A stretch of 64,000 nucleotides of DNA from Flavobacteriales bacterium (GTDB lineage: Bacteria > Bacteroidota > Bacteroidia > Flavobacteriales_D > Sanyastnellaceae): the NCBI GenBank assembly GCA_947488195.1, contig CANKYR010000001.1, positions 1 to 64,000 of the forward strand, given 5' to 3'. The position numbers and the translations under genes are program-made. Positions 21,801 to 29,567 of this stretch are shown here, piece after piece. A model generated the notes under the pieces. That model worked only from the letters and a program-made list of their open reading frames with translations. It ran no database searches and had not been told where the DNA came from. Every line of letters starts with the position of its first letter. Within the stretch, counting starts at the first letter, position 1.

Positions 21801-21915
21801 TAAGAGCGTAGGCCGTTACGTCCTTCGGACGAACCCCATTGAACGGAAAGGTTTCTTGCGCGAAGGCTGCAACGCCATTTGATGCAAGTAAAATGAATAC
21901 CAAGAGTTTTCTCAT
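18838..21915 (-). CDS. Two-domain amidohydrolase: degenerate N-terminal copy plus C-terminal copy with HxH
   Basis: 1025 aa; N-half IYAGFIDVFSSYG (no HxH); C-half TPGIIDEHSHIAL, LNPAKLLHLDDRMGSLKVGKDADFVVW. Confidence 0.88.
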   Translation of the reverse strand: MRKLLVFILLASNGVAAFAQETFPFNGVRPKDVTAYALINATVYSTPENKLEGATVVIEKGKIIAVGKGIAIPSNCVSIDATGKFIYAGFIDVFSSYGIPKKQNDNHGEETEDSGKNVLGWNAAIHPEYNASMQLQHNEEDAESYRNAGITAVCSHKADGISRGTGALVSLGNEIHADVISAEAAAYFSFNKGSSPQQYPSSIMGSIALLKQTYCDANWYASLKGAGETNLSLRAFNANSNRAQIFEANDKWNILRADAVGDEFGVQYLFKTNGNEYQRLEEMKGTKGKFIIPVNYPQAFDVSDPASNRYITTAEMKHWELAPYNLAYMHKAGLEFCITTQGLEDKNQLLENVKTAVENGLPANIALAALTTRPAQYLNEQQRVGSVLAGYDANLIITNKELFTNGSKILETWVNGKPYFVSNAESLSLEGTYTVSVLGTTVQAESKKGKGEGVVITSKLKTTDALKKLHNELGSTAQDSTLFQLKLQLKDGFPVGELTLDSAAFVRVSGNIHAKEKELSLDLTSFGKSTLSINATVVALPKKEEEKKGEKTKTLPGEIVYPFTAYGKSSLPQKENVVFRNATLWTCENGTVQEGDLWVKNGKIAGIGVDLSIPKGEVVQEFDAKGKHITPGIIDEHSHIALSSVNEGTQASSAEVEEGSVIYPEDIDIYRQLSGGTTASQLLHGSANPIGGQSALVKLRWGVNAEGMKIENAPGFIKFALGENVKQSNWGDRAMTRFPQTRMGVEQVYYDHFYRALEYGKAWDNYNAACKKVKKGLPMPLAPRRDLELETILEILRKERFISCHSYVQSEINMLMHVADSFNFKINTFTHILEGYKVADKMKAHGAGASTFSDWWAYKAEVKDAIPYNAALMYEQGIVVAINSDDAEMGARLNQEAGKIVKYGGVPAEEALKMVTLNPAKLLHLDDRMGSLKVGKDADFVVWNNEPLSIYARAEKTYIDGTCYFNLEEDEKARDAFTAERERIIQKMEDAKNSGASTRKPQPKTPHHFHCDSMDETSKGIFIKE

Positions 21916-22010
21916 GTTGTATGTTGAAGTGAAAAATTCACAAACGAATTAAACGAAAATACGAGGTTTAAAGATAAACATTCATTGTAAATGTTTTCGA
22001 GTAATGCAAT

Positions 22011-22018
22011 TACATTTG
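22011..22018 (+). promoter_or_regulatory. -7 promoter element 4 nt before the nfu ATG
   Basis: TACATTTG-TAAC-ATG. Confidence 0.5.
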
Positions 22019-22022
22019 TAAC

Positions 22023-22667
22023 ATGAACGAAAGAAAAAAAATTCCGACGGCTGTATATGCTGAAATGACCCCGAATCCTTCATCTATGAAGTTCGTTGCG
22101 GATCGTTTGCTATTAACTGGCGGACTTCAAGTTGAATATAAATCGAAGGCCGAAGCATCGGGTTCTTCGCCTCTTGCGGAAGAGCTTTTTAATTTTCCAT
22201 TTGTAACCAATGTATTTATTGCACATAATTTCGTGACCGTAACGAAAGACGGCACCATTGATTGGGACATGATTGTGATGCAGCTTCGCGAATACATTCG
22301 TGAGTGGCTCATGGACAACGAGATTGCGGTTTCTACTGTTCCCGCAGAGCTTATGAGCAGAAGTGCAAGCATGATTGAAGAAGCGAAAGTTGGAGGGTCA
22401 TCGCCATCAGCAGTTGATCGTTCAAGGTTCAAACCTTCGGAACACGACGATGCAATTATGGCGTTGTTGGAAGAGTTTGTTCGTCCAGCAGTGGAAGCGG
22501 ACGGTGGCGCCATTGACTTCGTAGGTTACGATGAGAAGAAAGTTTTTGTTGAAATGAAAGGCTCTTGCGCGGGTTGCCCATCTTCAAAGGAAACGTTGAA
22601 AGGAGGAATTGAAAACCTTTTGAAAGCCAAGCTTCCGAGTGTGGTGGAAGAAGTAATTTCGGTATAA
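22023..22667 (+). CDS. NifU/Nfu-like Fe-S scaffold protein
   Basis: N-terminal Nfu domain (EMTPNPSSMKFVAD) and NifU C-terminal domain (VEADGGAIDFVGYD...MKGSCAGCPSSKETLKGGIENLL). Confidence 0.93.
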   Translation: MNERKKIPTAVYAEMTPNPSSMKFVADRLLLTGGLQVEYKSKAEASGSSPLAEELFNFPFVTNVFIAHNFVTVTKDGTIDWDMIVMQLREYIREWLMDNEIAVSTVPAELMSRSASMIEEAKVGGSSPSAVDRSRFKPSEHDDAIMALLEEFVRPAVEADGGAIDFVGYDEKKVFVEMKGSCAGCPSSKETLKGGIENLLKAKLPSVVEEVISV

Positions 22668-22705
22668 GGAAATAATCTGCGAAGACTATCGTTTCATCCA
22701 CGCTC

Positions 22706-23797
22706 ATGAAGAAAAATTGCATTTCGAAAATTGTACTTGTTGCCTTACTCTTTTGCGCTGCAACCGTTGTGCAAGCTCAAGTAGCGCGTGTCTATGTGAA
22801 CGAATTCTTGCAAATAGGTGTTGGGGCGCGTGCTATGGGAATGTCACAGGCGCAAGTCAGTAGCGTGAACGATGTAACATCGGGCTATTGGAATCCTGCA
22901 GGATTAATGGGACTTGGTAATAAGTTAGACGCGGCACTCATGCACAGCGAGTCTTATGCCGGAATTGCGAAGTACGATTATGCTGCAGTGGGCAAGCGAC
23001 TCGATTCAACGTCAGCGGCATCTTTTTCTATGATTCGTTTTGGAATAGATGATATTCCGAACACGTTGGATTTGTACGACCCCAACGGAAACATTGACTA
23101 TTCGAGGGTTACAACATTTAACGCAGCGGATTACGCGTTCTTATTTTCTTACGCGAAGAAGGGGGTTCCTTTCATTCACAAGCCATGGGCAAGTCGCGTA
23201 AACATTGGTGGAACAGCGAAAATTATTTACAGACAGATTGGAGATTTCGCACGCTCATTTGGATTCGGATTCGATCTAGGTGCGCAGTACCAAGGAAAGC
23301 ATTTGTGCATGGGCGCTGTTATTCGCGATGCCAGCTCAACGTTCAACGCATGGTCGTTCAGCTTAGGCTCAACCGCAACTGCCGTCTTTGAACAAACAGG
23401 AAACGAACTTCCGAAAAACGGATTGGAGATTGCGTTGCCGAGAGCGATATTGGGTGCGGGCTACAAATTCAACAAAGAAAAAATTTCATTTTTGGTGGAA
23501 GGAAATGCGACGATCACCACAGACGGACAGCGTAATGCTTTGGTGTCTGGAAATACGTTTAGTATTGATCCGAATATTGGTTTGGAAGTAGGTTATTCGA
23601 ACACCATCTTTTTCAGAGCAGGAGTTGGAAACGCACAGCGGGTAAAGGATTTCGAGGAAGAGTACACTACCTATCAACCCAATATTGGAATAGGCATTCG
23701 CCTTCGAAAAATGTTTATTGACTATGCGTTAACAGATGTTGGAAATTCTTCCGACGTTCTGTATAGCAACGTTTTTTCGTTGAAGTTTTCGTTTTAA
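22706..23797 (+). CDS. PorV/PorQ-family outer-membrane protein
   Basis: Signal peptide; FLQIGVGARAMGMSQAQVSSVNDVTSGYWNPAGL typical of the PorV/PorQ/UPF0164 family. Confidence 0.82.
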   Translation: MKKNCISKIVLVALLFCAATVVQAQVARVYVNEFLQIGVGARAMGMSQAQVSSVNDVTSGYWNPAGLMGLGNKLDAALMHSESYAGIAKYDYAAVGKRLDSTSAASFSMIRFGIDDIPNTLDLYDPNGNIDYSRVTTFNAADYAFLFSYAKKGVPFIHKPWASRVNIGGTAKIIYRQIGDFARSFGFGFDLGAQYQGKHLCMGAVIRDASSTFNAWSFSLGSTATAVFEQTGNELPKNGLEIALPRAILGAGYKFNKEKISFLVEGNATITTDGQRNALVSGNTFSIDPNIGLEVGYSNTIFFRAGVGNAQRVKDFEEEYTTYQPNIGIGIRLRKMFIDYALTDVGNSSDVLYSNVFSLKFSF

Positions 23798-25342
23798 TTA
23801 TTCAATAATAAAACGCTCACTTTCGTGAGTGGTTTGTCCTTCAGCGTGTAGTACGTAAATTCCTTTTGGAAGGTCAAGCTCCAGAGTTTGCGTATGCATT
23901 CCGCCTGGGATGTTCCATTTCGATTCGTAAACGACCCTGCCGCTAATATCTGTAACAGTGACAAGGGCTTTATCGAAGCGTTGATTGAATGTTTGAACAT
24001 TGAATGTTCCGTTGTTCGGATTTGGAAAAACATCGAATTGCTGTTTCGCAAAATGCTGCTCTTCTGTGCTCACGATTGGTTCAACAACAATGTCTTCATC
24101 TCCCGGTAAATAATAGGTATAAGCGAAGAACACAATCATCATTTCGTCTCCTGTTTCTTCTCCCGCCATCACCAATTGCGGCGGGCTGTTTGGGTTGTAC
24201 GGATTTGCAGAAGTGTTGTCGTAAAATGCTTCTGCACGAAGGTTTGAATTTTGTGGAATGTGAATCAATTGTGGATAGTTATAACTTAACTGCCAATTGA
24301 AGTCCCAAGAAGGAATGCTGATTAGTGGTTCTGTGGCGCCACTTGGAAGTTCAGCCCAACTACTGATGCTTCTTCCAATTAAATGCATGTGAGGGAAGGC
24401 TCCGATTAGCGTGATCTCTGCAGGAACGGAGTATGTTTCAGTAAATGTTGCGGTTTGATTTGCAGGAATAAATAGAAAATTTTGATCTAAAATTCCAGGC
24501 GCATGGTTGAGTATAGGATTGTACCAAACTTCTCGTGGAGTTGGGTCGTCTGAATAATGAAGATTGATCGTGGTTTGATCTGTTTGACCCAGTGTGCCCG
24601 CCGGGTAGTGGAATTCAACCAAGAGATCTCCGCCCGCCTCAAGGCGTTGAGCAAAACCGAATGGCACCCACAAAGGTCCTCCGCCGGGGGCCCAAGCCGC
24701 AAGAAATTTTGCTCCGTTTACCAAGCTTCCTCCACTCGACTGAAACCCATCTCCAGGATCATTCGCATCTAATGTAGCGCCCGCCCCAGTTGGATCATAG
24801 GATATTACTACGTGGTGAACAATGTCTGCGTTTCCGGGAATGATTTCAATTCCGTCAATCCATCTATCTTGAGTCAATCCACCTGAAATAACGAAGGTTC
24901 TATAGTAGTCGCTGTTTGTTGCAGGGCTTGTGTAATCTGGCGTCTGATACGATTGATCTACAGAGGGAAGTTGCGTGTTGTTGTTGTAAACCGGTGCAGC
25001 GGGTGCAAGCGCCAAATCGCCGCTAGGGGCGCCTCCAACAATCCAATCTTCAATGGTTTGTTTTTCTGCTTGTGTCAACACATTTTCGCCAACGAGGTGA
25101 CGGTAATTAGGATCAGCCGGCCATGGCGGCATTTGTCCAGAAGTGATGGCCCCTAAAATCCCAGCCGAACTGTTGTAAGCATCGTCGTAAGTCATGAATG
25201 AAGACGGTCCAATTCCACCTTCGTGGTGGCAAGTAGTGCAGTGGTCAAATAGAATAGGCGCTACATTTTCACTCCACGTTACTTGTGCGAATGCTCCAAT
25301 TGAACTGATTAGAATAGCGAATAGAAATATAAGTTTTTTCAC
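23798..25342 (-). CDS. T9SS-secreted heme-c / PHM-like copper type II monooxygenase-like protein
   Basis: Signal peptide; CTTCHH heme-c motif; VHHVV, FHYPAG, FPHMHLIGR, GDEMM putative copper ligands; C-terminal VFPNPNNGTFNV...KGIYVLHAEG type-A T9SS domain. Confidence 0.85.
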   Translation of the reverse strand: MKKLIFLFAILISSIGAFAQVTWSENVAPILFDHCTTCHHEGGIGPSSFMTYDDAYNSSAGILGAITSGQMPPWPADPNYRHLVGENVLTQAEKQTIEDWIVGGAPSGDLALAPAAPVYNNNTQLPSVDQSYQTPDYTSPATNSDYYRTFVISGGLTQDRWIDGIEIIPGNADIVHHVVISYDPTGAGATLDANDPGDGFQSSGGSLVNGAKFLAAWAPGGGPLWVPFGFAQRLEAGGDLLVEFHYPAGTLGQTDQTTINLHYSDDPTPREVWYNPILNHAPGILDQNFLFIPANQTATFTETYSVPAEITLIGAFPHMHLIGRSISSWAELPSGATEPLISIPSWDFNWQLSYNYPQLIHIPQNSNLRAEAFYDNTSANPYNPNSPPQLVMAGEETGDEMMIVFFAYTYYLPGDEDIVVEPIVSTEEQHFAKQQFDVFPNPNNGTFNVQTFNQRFDKALVTVTDISGRVVYESKWNIPGGMHTQTLELDLPKGIYVLHAEGQTTHESERFIIE

Positions 25343-25485
25343 AAGAAATATTTTTGAGGTTTTATAAAGTTAAGCAGAGTTCAAATAAGAAGGCTATTCG
25401 GCAGGAAGGTTTATTGCGATTGCAATGTTTATTTCTTCAACCGACAAATGTCTTTCCAACTGAAATAATAGTCATCTTGCAGCTA

Positions 25486-27102
25486 GTGAAAACTTTGTTG
25501 GAAATACGAAATTTAAGTGTGGCCTTCAACAACAGAATTGTTGTGAATACATTGTCCTATGCGCTTTTCGCAGGAAAGATAACTGCGGTGGTGGGTGAAT
25601 CTGGAAGTGGAAAATCGGTAAGCGCGATGTCGTTGCTCGGGCTACTTCCAACAAAAAATTTAACGTTTCCTTCCGGAGATATTTTTCTTTCGGGCGAATT
25701 GTTGGGCTCGGAAGAACGAACAGTGAAGCCCACAGACGAAGTTTTGGTTTCTCTTCGCGGAAAGAAGATTGCAGTTATTTTTCAAGAGCCCATGACGGCG
25801 CTCAATCCCGCAATGACGTGTCAGCAGCAAATGGAGGAATGCCTTCAACATGAACATAAAGAAGCGCGAAGAAGTAAAGTGCTCTCCTTGTTGGAAGAGG
25901 TTGAAATGCCAGATCCGACAGGTGCTCTAAAGAAATATCCACACGAGTTTTCGGGCGGACAACGTCAACGCATAATGATTGCCATGGCGTTGGCTTCCGA
26001 GCCCCAACTGCTCATAGCAGACGAGCCAACAACTGCCCTAGACCCGTCAGTGCAAGCATCCATTTTAGAGCTAATCAAAAAGCTTAAAGTACAACGAAAC
26101 ATGTCGGTTCTTTTCATTTCTCACGACTTGCATGTGGTGAAGGAAATGGCAGATTACATTGTTGTGATGAAGTCTGGAAACGCTGTTGAACAGGGCAATG
26201 CAGAGGAAGTCTTGAATCATCCACAGCACGATTATACAAGAGGACTACTCGCTTGTCGACCTTCGAAATCTTCGAAGGGAAAGAGTTTGATTACGTTAGG
26301 AAACGATAGAGATGAAAAGCATTATTCATTTTCCGAAAGTGAAAATATTTTATTGCATGTTGAAGGATTAACGAAGGTTTATCCCGGTCAAACTATTCCT
26401 GCTGTGAACAATGTTTCCTTCGAAATTAAACAGGGTGAAACCCTTGGTTTAATTGGTGAAAGTGGATGCGGTAAGACCTCGTTGAGCCGCATGCTTATGG
26501 GGCTTCTTGCGCCAACAAGCGGAAAGGTTTGGTTCGAAGCAGAGCAGCTTATTGGCAACAGAAATTCCTTTCCGAATAAATTTCGGAAGGATATTCAAAT
26601 GGTTTTTCAAGATCCATTCGCATCGTTAAATCCGAAGTTGAAAATTGAAGACATGCTTCTTGAACCCTTGCACATTCATAAAATTGGGAGCACAAACGCG
26701 GAACGAAAAAAGCGCGTAGAATATTTACTGAATGCGGTTGGAATGCCCGCTGATAGCGCGCAGCGATACGCACATAACTTTTCAGGCGGACAGCGTCAGC
26801 GTATTGTTATTGCTCGCGCATTGGCTACTACCCCGAAGTTAATTATTTGCGATGAAGCCGTTGCAGCCCTTGATGTTTCAGTTCAAGCGCAGGTGTTGAA
26901 TTTGTTAAACGATTTGAAGGAAGAGTTCGGTCTGACGTATTTATTTATTTCTCACGACATGCCGGGGGTCTATCACATGAGCAACAATGTTATGGTTATG
27001 CGGAAAGGTGAGTTGGTTGAAAAAGGCAGCACGGAAGAGGTTTTCCTTCATCCCTCGAACGATTACACACAGCGATTAATGAGCATAGCCAGTCTTAGGT
27101 GA
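25486..27102 (+). CDS. Duplicated ABC transporter ATP-binding protein (peptide-type, YejF/DppD-DppF-like)
   Basis: Two Walker A (GESGSGKS, GESGCGKT) and two signatures (FSGGQRQRI twice). Track ORF starts at 25354; similarity appears to begin at a GTG at 25486 (VKTLLEIRNLSVAF). Confidence 0.9.
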   Translation: MKTLLEIRNLSVAFNNRIVVNTLSYALFAGKITAVVGESGSGKSVSAMSLLGLLPTKNLTFPSGDIFLSGELLGSEERTVKPTDEVLVSLRGKKIAVIFQEPMTALNPAMTCQQQMEECLQHEHKEARRSKVLSLLEEVEMPDPTGALKKYPHEFSGGQRQRIMIAMALASEPQLLIADEPTTALDPSVQASILELIKKLKVQRNMSVLFISHDLHVVKEMADYIVVMKSGNAVEQGNAEEVLNHPQHDYTRGLLACRPSKSSKGKSLITLGNDRDEKHYSFSESENILLHVEGLTKVYPGQTIPAVNNVSFEIKQGETLGLIGESGCGKTSLSRMLMGLLAPTSGKVWFEAEQLIGNRNSFPNKFRKDIQMVFQDPFASLNPKLKIEDMLLEPLHIHKIGSTNAERKKRVEYLLNAVGMPADSAQRYAHNFSGGQRQRIVIARALATTPKLIICDEAVAALDVSVQAQVLNLLNDLKEEFGLTYLFISHDMPGVYHMSNNVMVMRKGELVEKGSTEEVFLHPSNDYTQRLMSIASLR

Positions 27103-27133
27103 CGAACATCACCTCGTTGTTTTCTCGAAGAAC

Positions 27134-27141
27134 TATCTTTG
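27134..27141 (+). promoter_or_regulatory. -7 promoter element 4 nt before the TauE ATG
   Basis: TATCTTTG-CACT-ATG. Confidence 0.55.
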
Positions 27142-27145
27142 CACT

Positions 27146-27925
27146 ATGGAACTTACAATGGCCCTAGGATTTTTCGGAGCTTTGCTCATGGGCTTTGTGC
27201 TGGGCGTCCTTGGGGGAGGTGGTGCAATACTTACCATTCCTATTTTAGTTTATTTTTTTGGTTTTGATTTACGCGCCGCTGTGGTTTCATCATATGCGAT
27301 CTTGTTTTTCAGTTCTATCGTTGGTGGAATTCAAAGCCGAAAAGAAGTCGAATGGCGCTTAGCCCTATTGTTTGCCTCGGTTTCCGCCGTCTTCATAGCA
27401 TTAACCAAATTCTTTGTGTTGCCGAGTTTACCCAAAGAATTTTTTATTTTAGGCTGGAAGGTTTCAACGCAAAGTATCTTGCTTTTGCTTTTTGTGACCA
27501 TCATGTACATTGTGGCCTACAAACTTATGAATCCGAAGAAAGCTAAAGGCAAAAGCCTTGTTTCGTTGGCTTTGAACGCTGCTGTTGTCGGGGTGTTAGG
27601 TTCGCTCATTGGCGTGGGAGGGGGATTCCTAATAGTCCCTGCTATTTATGCTTACCGCAACACAACAATGTCTGCGGCCATTGCTTCAACCTTTGTGGTG
27701 ATTACTTTGAATTCAGCATCAGGACTAGCCGTGTCTTATTCAGAATTAAACACCTTGAATTTTTCCATCTTAATACCTTTCTTAGCCTTGGCTGTTGTGG
27801 GTGTGGTAGTTGGAACTTTACTCTCTAAAAAATGGTCAGATGCGATTTTGCGAAAGTCCTTCGTTGTACTTTTGTTGGTCGTGGGAACGTATATGTTATC
27901 GAAAGAAATGATTGAGATACTATGA
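27146..27925 (+). CDS. TauE/SafE-family sulfite exporter
   Basis: GFVLGVLGGGGAILTIPILVYFFG, GSLIGVGGGFLIVPAI. Confidence 0.92.
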   Translation: MELTMALGFFGALLMGFVLGVLGGGGAILTIPILVYFFGFDLRAAVVSSYAILFFSSIVGGIQSRKEVEWRLALLFASVSAVFIALTKFFVLPSLPKEFFILGWKVSTQSILLLLFVTIMYIVAYKLMNPKKAKGKSLVSLALNAAVVGVLGSLIGVGGGFLIVPAIYAYRNTTMSAAIASTFVVITLNSASGLAVSYSELNTLNFSILIPFLALAVVGVVVGTLLSKKWSDAILRKSFVVLLLVVGTYMLSKEMIEIL

Positions 27926-29328
27926 AAATTGAACAGATTTATACTGGATGTTTAGCGCAAGGCGCTTATTACATTGAAAGCAACGGAGAGGCCGTTATCA
28001 TAGATCCGCTTCGCGATACGAAAGCGTACACAGATAGAGCAACCGCTTCGGGAGTGAAGATCAAATACATTTTAGAAACGCATTTTCATGCAGACTTTGT
28101 AAGCGGACATTTAGACCTTCAGGTTTATACTGGGGCTACCATTGTTTTCGGCCCGAATGCAAAAACAGAATTTATTTCTCATAGTGCAACTGACGGAGAA
28201 ATTCTTTCTGTTGGAAATTGTACGATTGAAGTATTGCACACACCTGGGCACACGATGGAAAGCACGTGTTATTTGCTTCGCGATGAAAACGGAAAACAAG
28301 TGGCGGTATTTACTGGAGACACGCTTTTCATTGGCGATGTTGGAAGACCAGATTTGGCGCAGAAGTCGGGTGAATTAACGAAGGAAGATTTAGCTGGATT
28401 TTTATTTGACAGCTTAAGAAACAAATTAATGCCGTTGGAAAACGACATTACGGTTTATCCTGCGCACGGCGCTGGATCGGCTTGTGGTAAGAACATGAGC
28501 AAAGAAACCTTCGACACATTAGGTCATCAGAAGGAAGTGAATTACGCGTTACAAGACATGACGAAGGAAGCGTTTATTCAGGAAGTAACGGATGGCTTGT
28601 TGCCCCCTCCGTTTTATTTCCCCGAGAATGTAGCCATGAATAAGAAAGGCGTTTCTTCTTTGGAAGGTGTTGTTCAACACTCATTGAAACCGCTGTCTGT
28701 GGAGGCGTTTACGGTATTGATGGAAGATGAAAGTGTGTTAATGTTAGACGTTCGCGGTCCGCAAGTATTTTGCAAAGGATTCATTCCAGGGTCAGTGAAC
28801 ATTGGATTGAAGGGCGATTTCGCTCCGTGGGTGGGAACTTTGATCACAGACATGAAGCAACCCATTGCGTTGGTTACAGAGCCGGGTCAGGAAGAAGAAG
28901 CAATCACGCGTTTGGCGCGTGTAGGCTACGACGGTGTTGTTGGATATTTGGAAGGCGGATTTGAGTCGTGGGATAAATCAGAGAACGAAATAGATCAGAT
29001 TGAAAGCGTTTCTGCCGAGCAATTTGCGGAATTGGCTTCCGATAAAAAAGTGAATACTATTGACGTTCGGAAGCCTACGGAATTCGAGGCAGAGCACCTA
29101 GAAGCTGTTGCTAGCGCGCCTCTTCACGAGTTGAATCAGCACATGAGCGCCTTCAAAACAGGAGAGAACAATTACATTCATTGTGCAGGTGGATACCGCA
29201 GCATGATCGCAGCAAGTATTTTGAAAAGTCGTGGAATACACAATGTCATTGACATTGCGGGTGGTTACAACGCTATTTCGAAGACCTCTTTACCCAAAAC
29301 CAATTTCGTTTGTCCGAGTAAGCTATAA
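27922..29328 (+). CDS. MBL-fold persulfide dioxygenase with pseudo-rhodanese and rhodanese domains (CstB-like)
   Basis: THFHADFVSGHLDL, HTPGHTMES, TGDTLFIGDVGRPDL; middle rhodanese-like segment lacks catalytic Cys; C-terminal rhodanese has HCAGGYRS. Confidence 0.93.
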   Translation: MKIEQIYTGCLAQGAYYIESNGEAVIIDPLRDTKAYTDRATASGVKIKYILETHFHADFVSGHLDLQVYTGATIVFGPNAKTEFISHSATDGEILSVGNCTIEVLHTPGHTMESTCYLLRDENGKQVAVFTGDTLFIGDVGRPDLAQKSGELTKEDLAGFLFDSLRNKLMPLENDITVYPAHGAGSACGKNMSKETFDTLGHQKEVNYALQDMTKEAFIQEVTDGLLPPPFYFPENVAMNKKGVSSLEGVVQHSLKPLSVEAFTVLMEDESVLMLDVRGPQVFCKGFIPGSVNIGLKGDFAPWVGTLITDMKQPIALVTEPGQEEEAITRLARVGYDGVVGYLEGGFESWDKSENEIDQIESVSAEQFAELASDKKVNTIDVRKPTEFEAEHLEAVASAPLHELNQHMSAFKTGENNYIHCAGGYRSMIAASILKSRGIHNVIDIAGGYNAISKTSLPKTNFVCPSKL

Positions 29329-29342
29329 CCTTTGGTTTGTCG

Positions 29343-29350
29343 TATATTTG
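29343..29350 (+). promoter_or_regulatory. -7 promoter element for tatA
   Basis: TATATTTG, ATG at 29370. Confidence 0.5.
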
Positions 29351-29369
29351 TGCATCTAAAAATTAAGTC

Positions 29370-29555
29370 ATGGGAAAATTAGGTTGGCCAGAGATTCTTT
29401 TAATTCTAGCGGTAGTAATGTTGTTGTTTGGTGGAAAGAAAATTCCAGAAATGATGCGTGGTCTAGGAAAAGGAATGAAGGAATTCAAAGACGCTAGCAA
29501 AGGCGAAGGAACTTCTTCAACGCCTTCAGAGTCTGACAAGATCGAGAATAAATAA
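29370..29555 (+). CDS. tatA: Sec-independent translocase TatA/TatE
   Basis: [36 protein letters not shown]. Confidence 0.95.
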   Translation: MGKLGWPEILLILAVVMLLFGGKKIPEMMRGLGKGMKEFKDASKGEGTSSTPSESDKIENK

Positions 29556-29567
29556 CATCTATTCACA

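Noticed and set aside
25354-25485. N-terminal 44-aa extension of the ABC ATPase
   Set aside because: Sequence before VKTLLEIRNLSV is not ABC-like and lies in the divergent promoter region; GTG at 25486 is more plausible.
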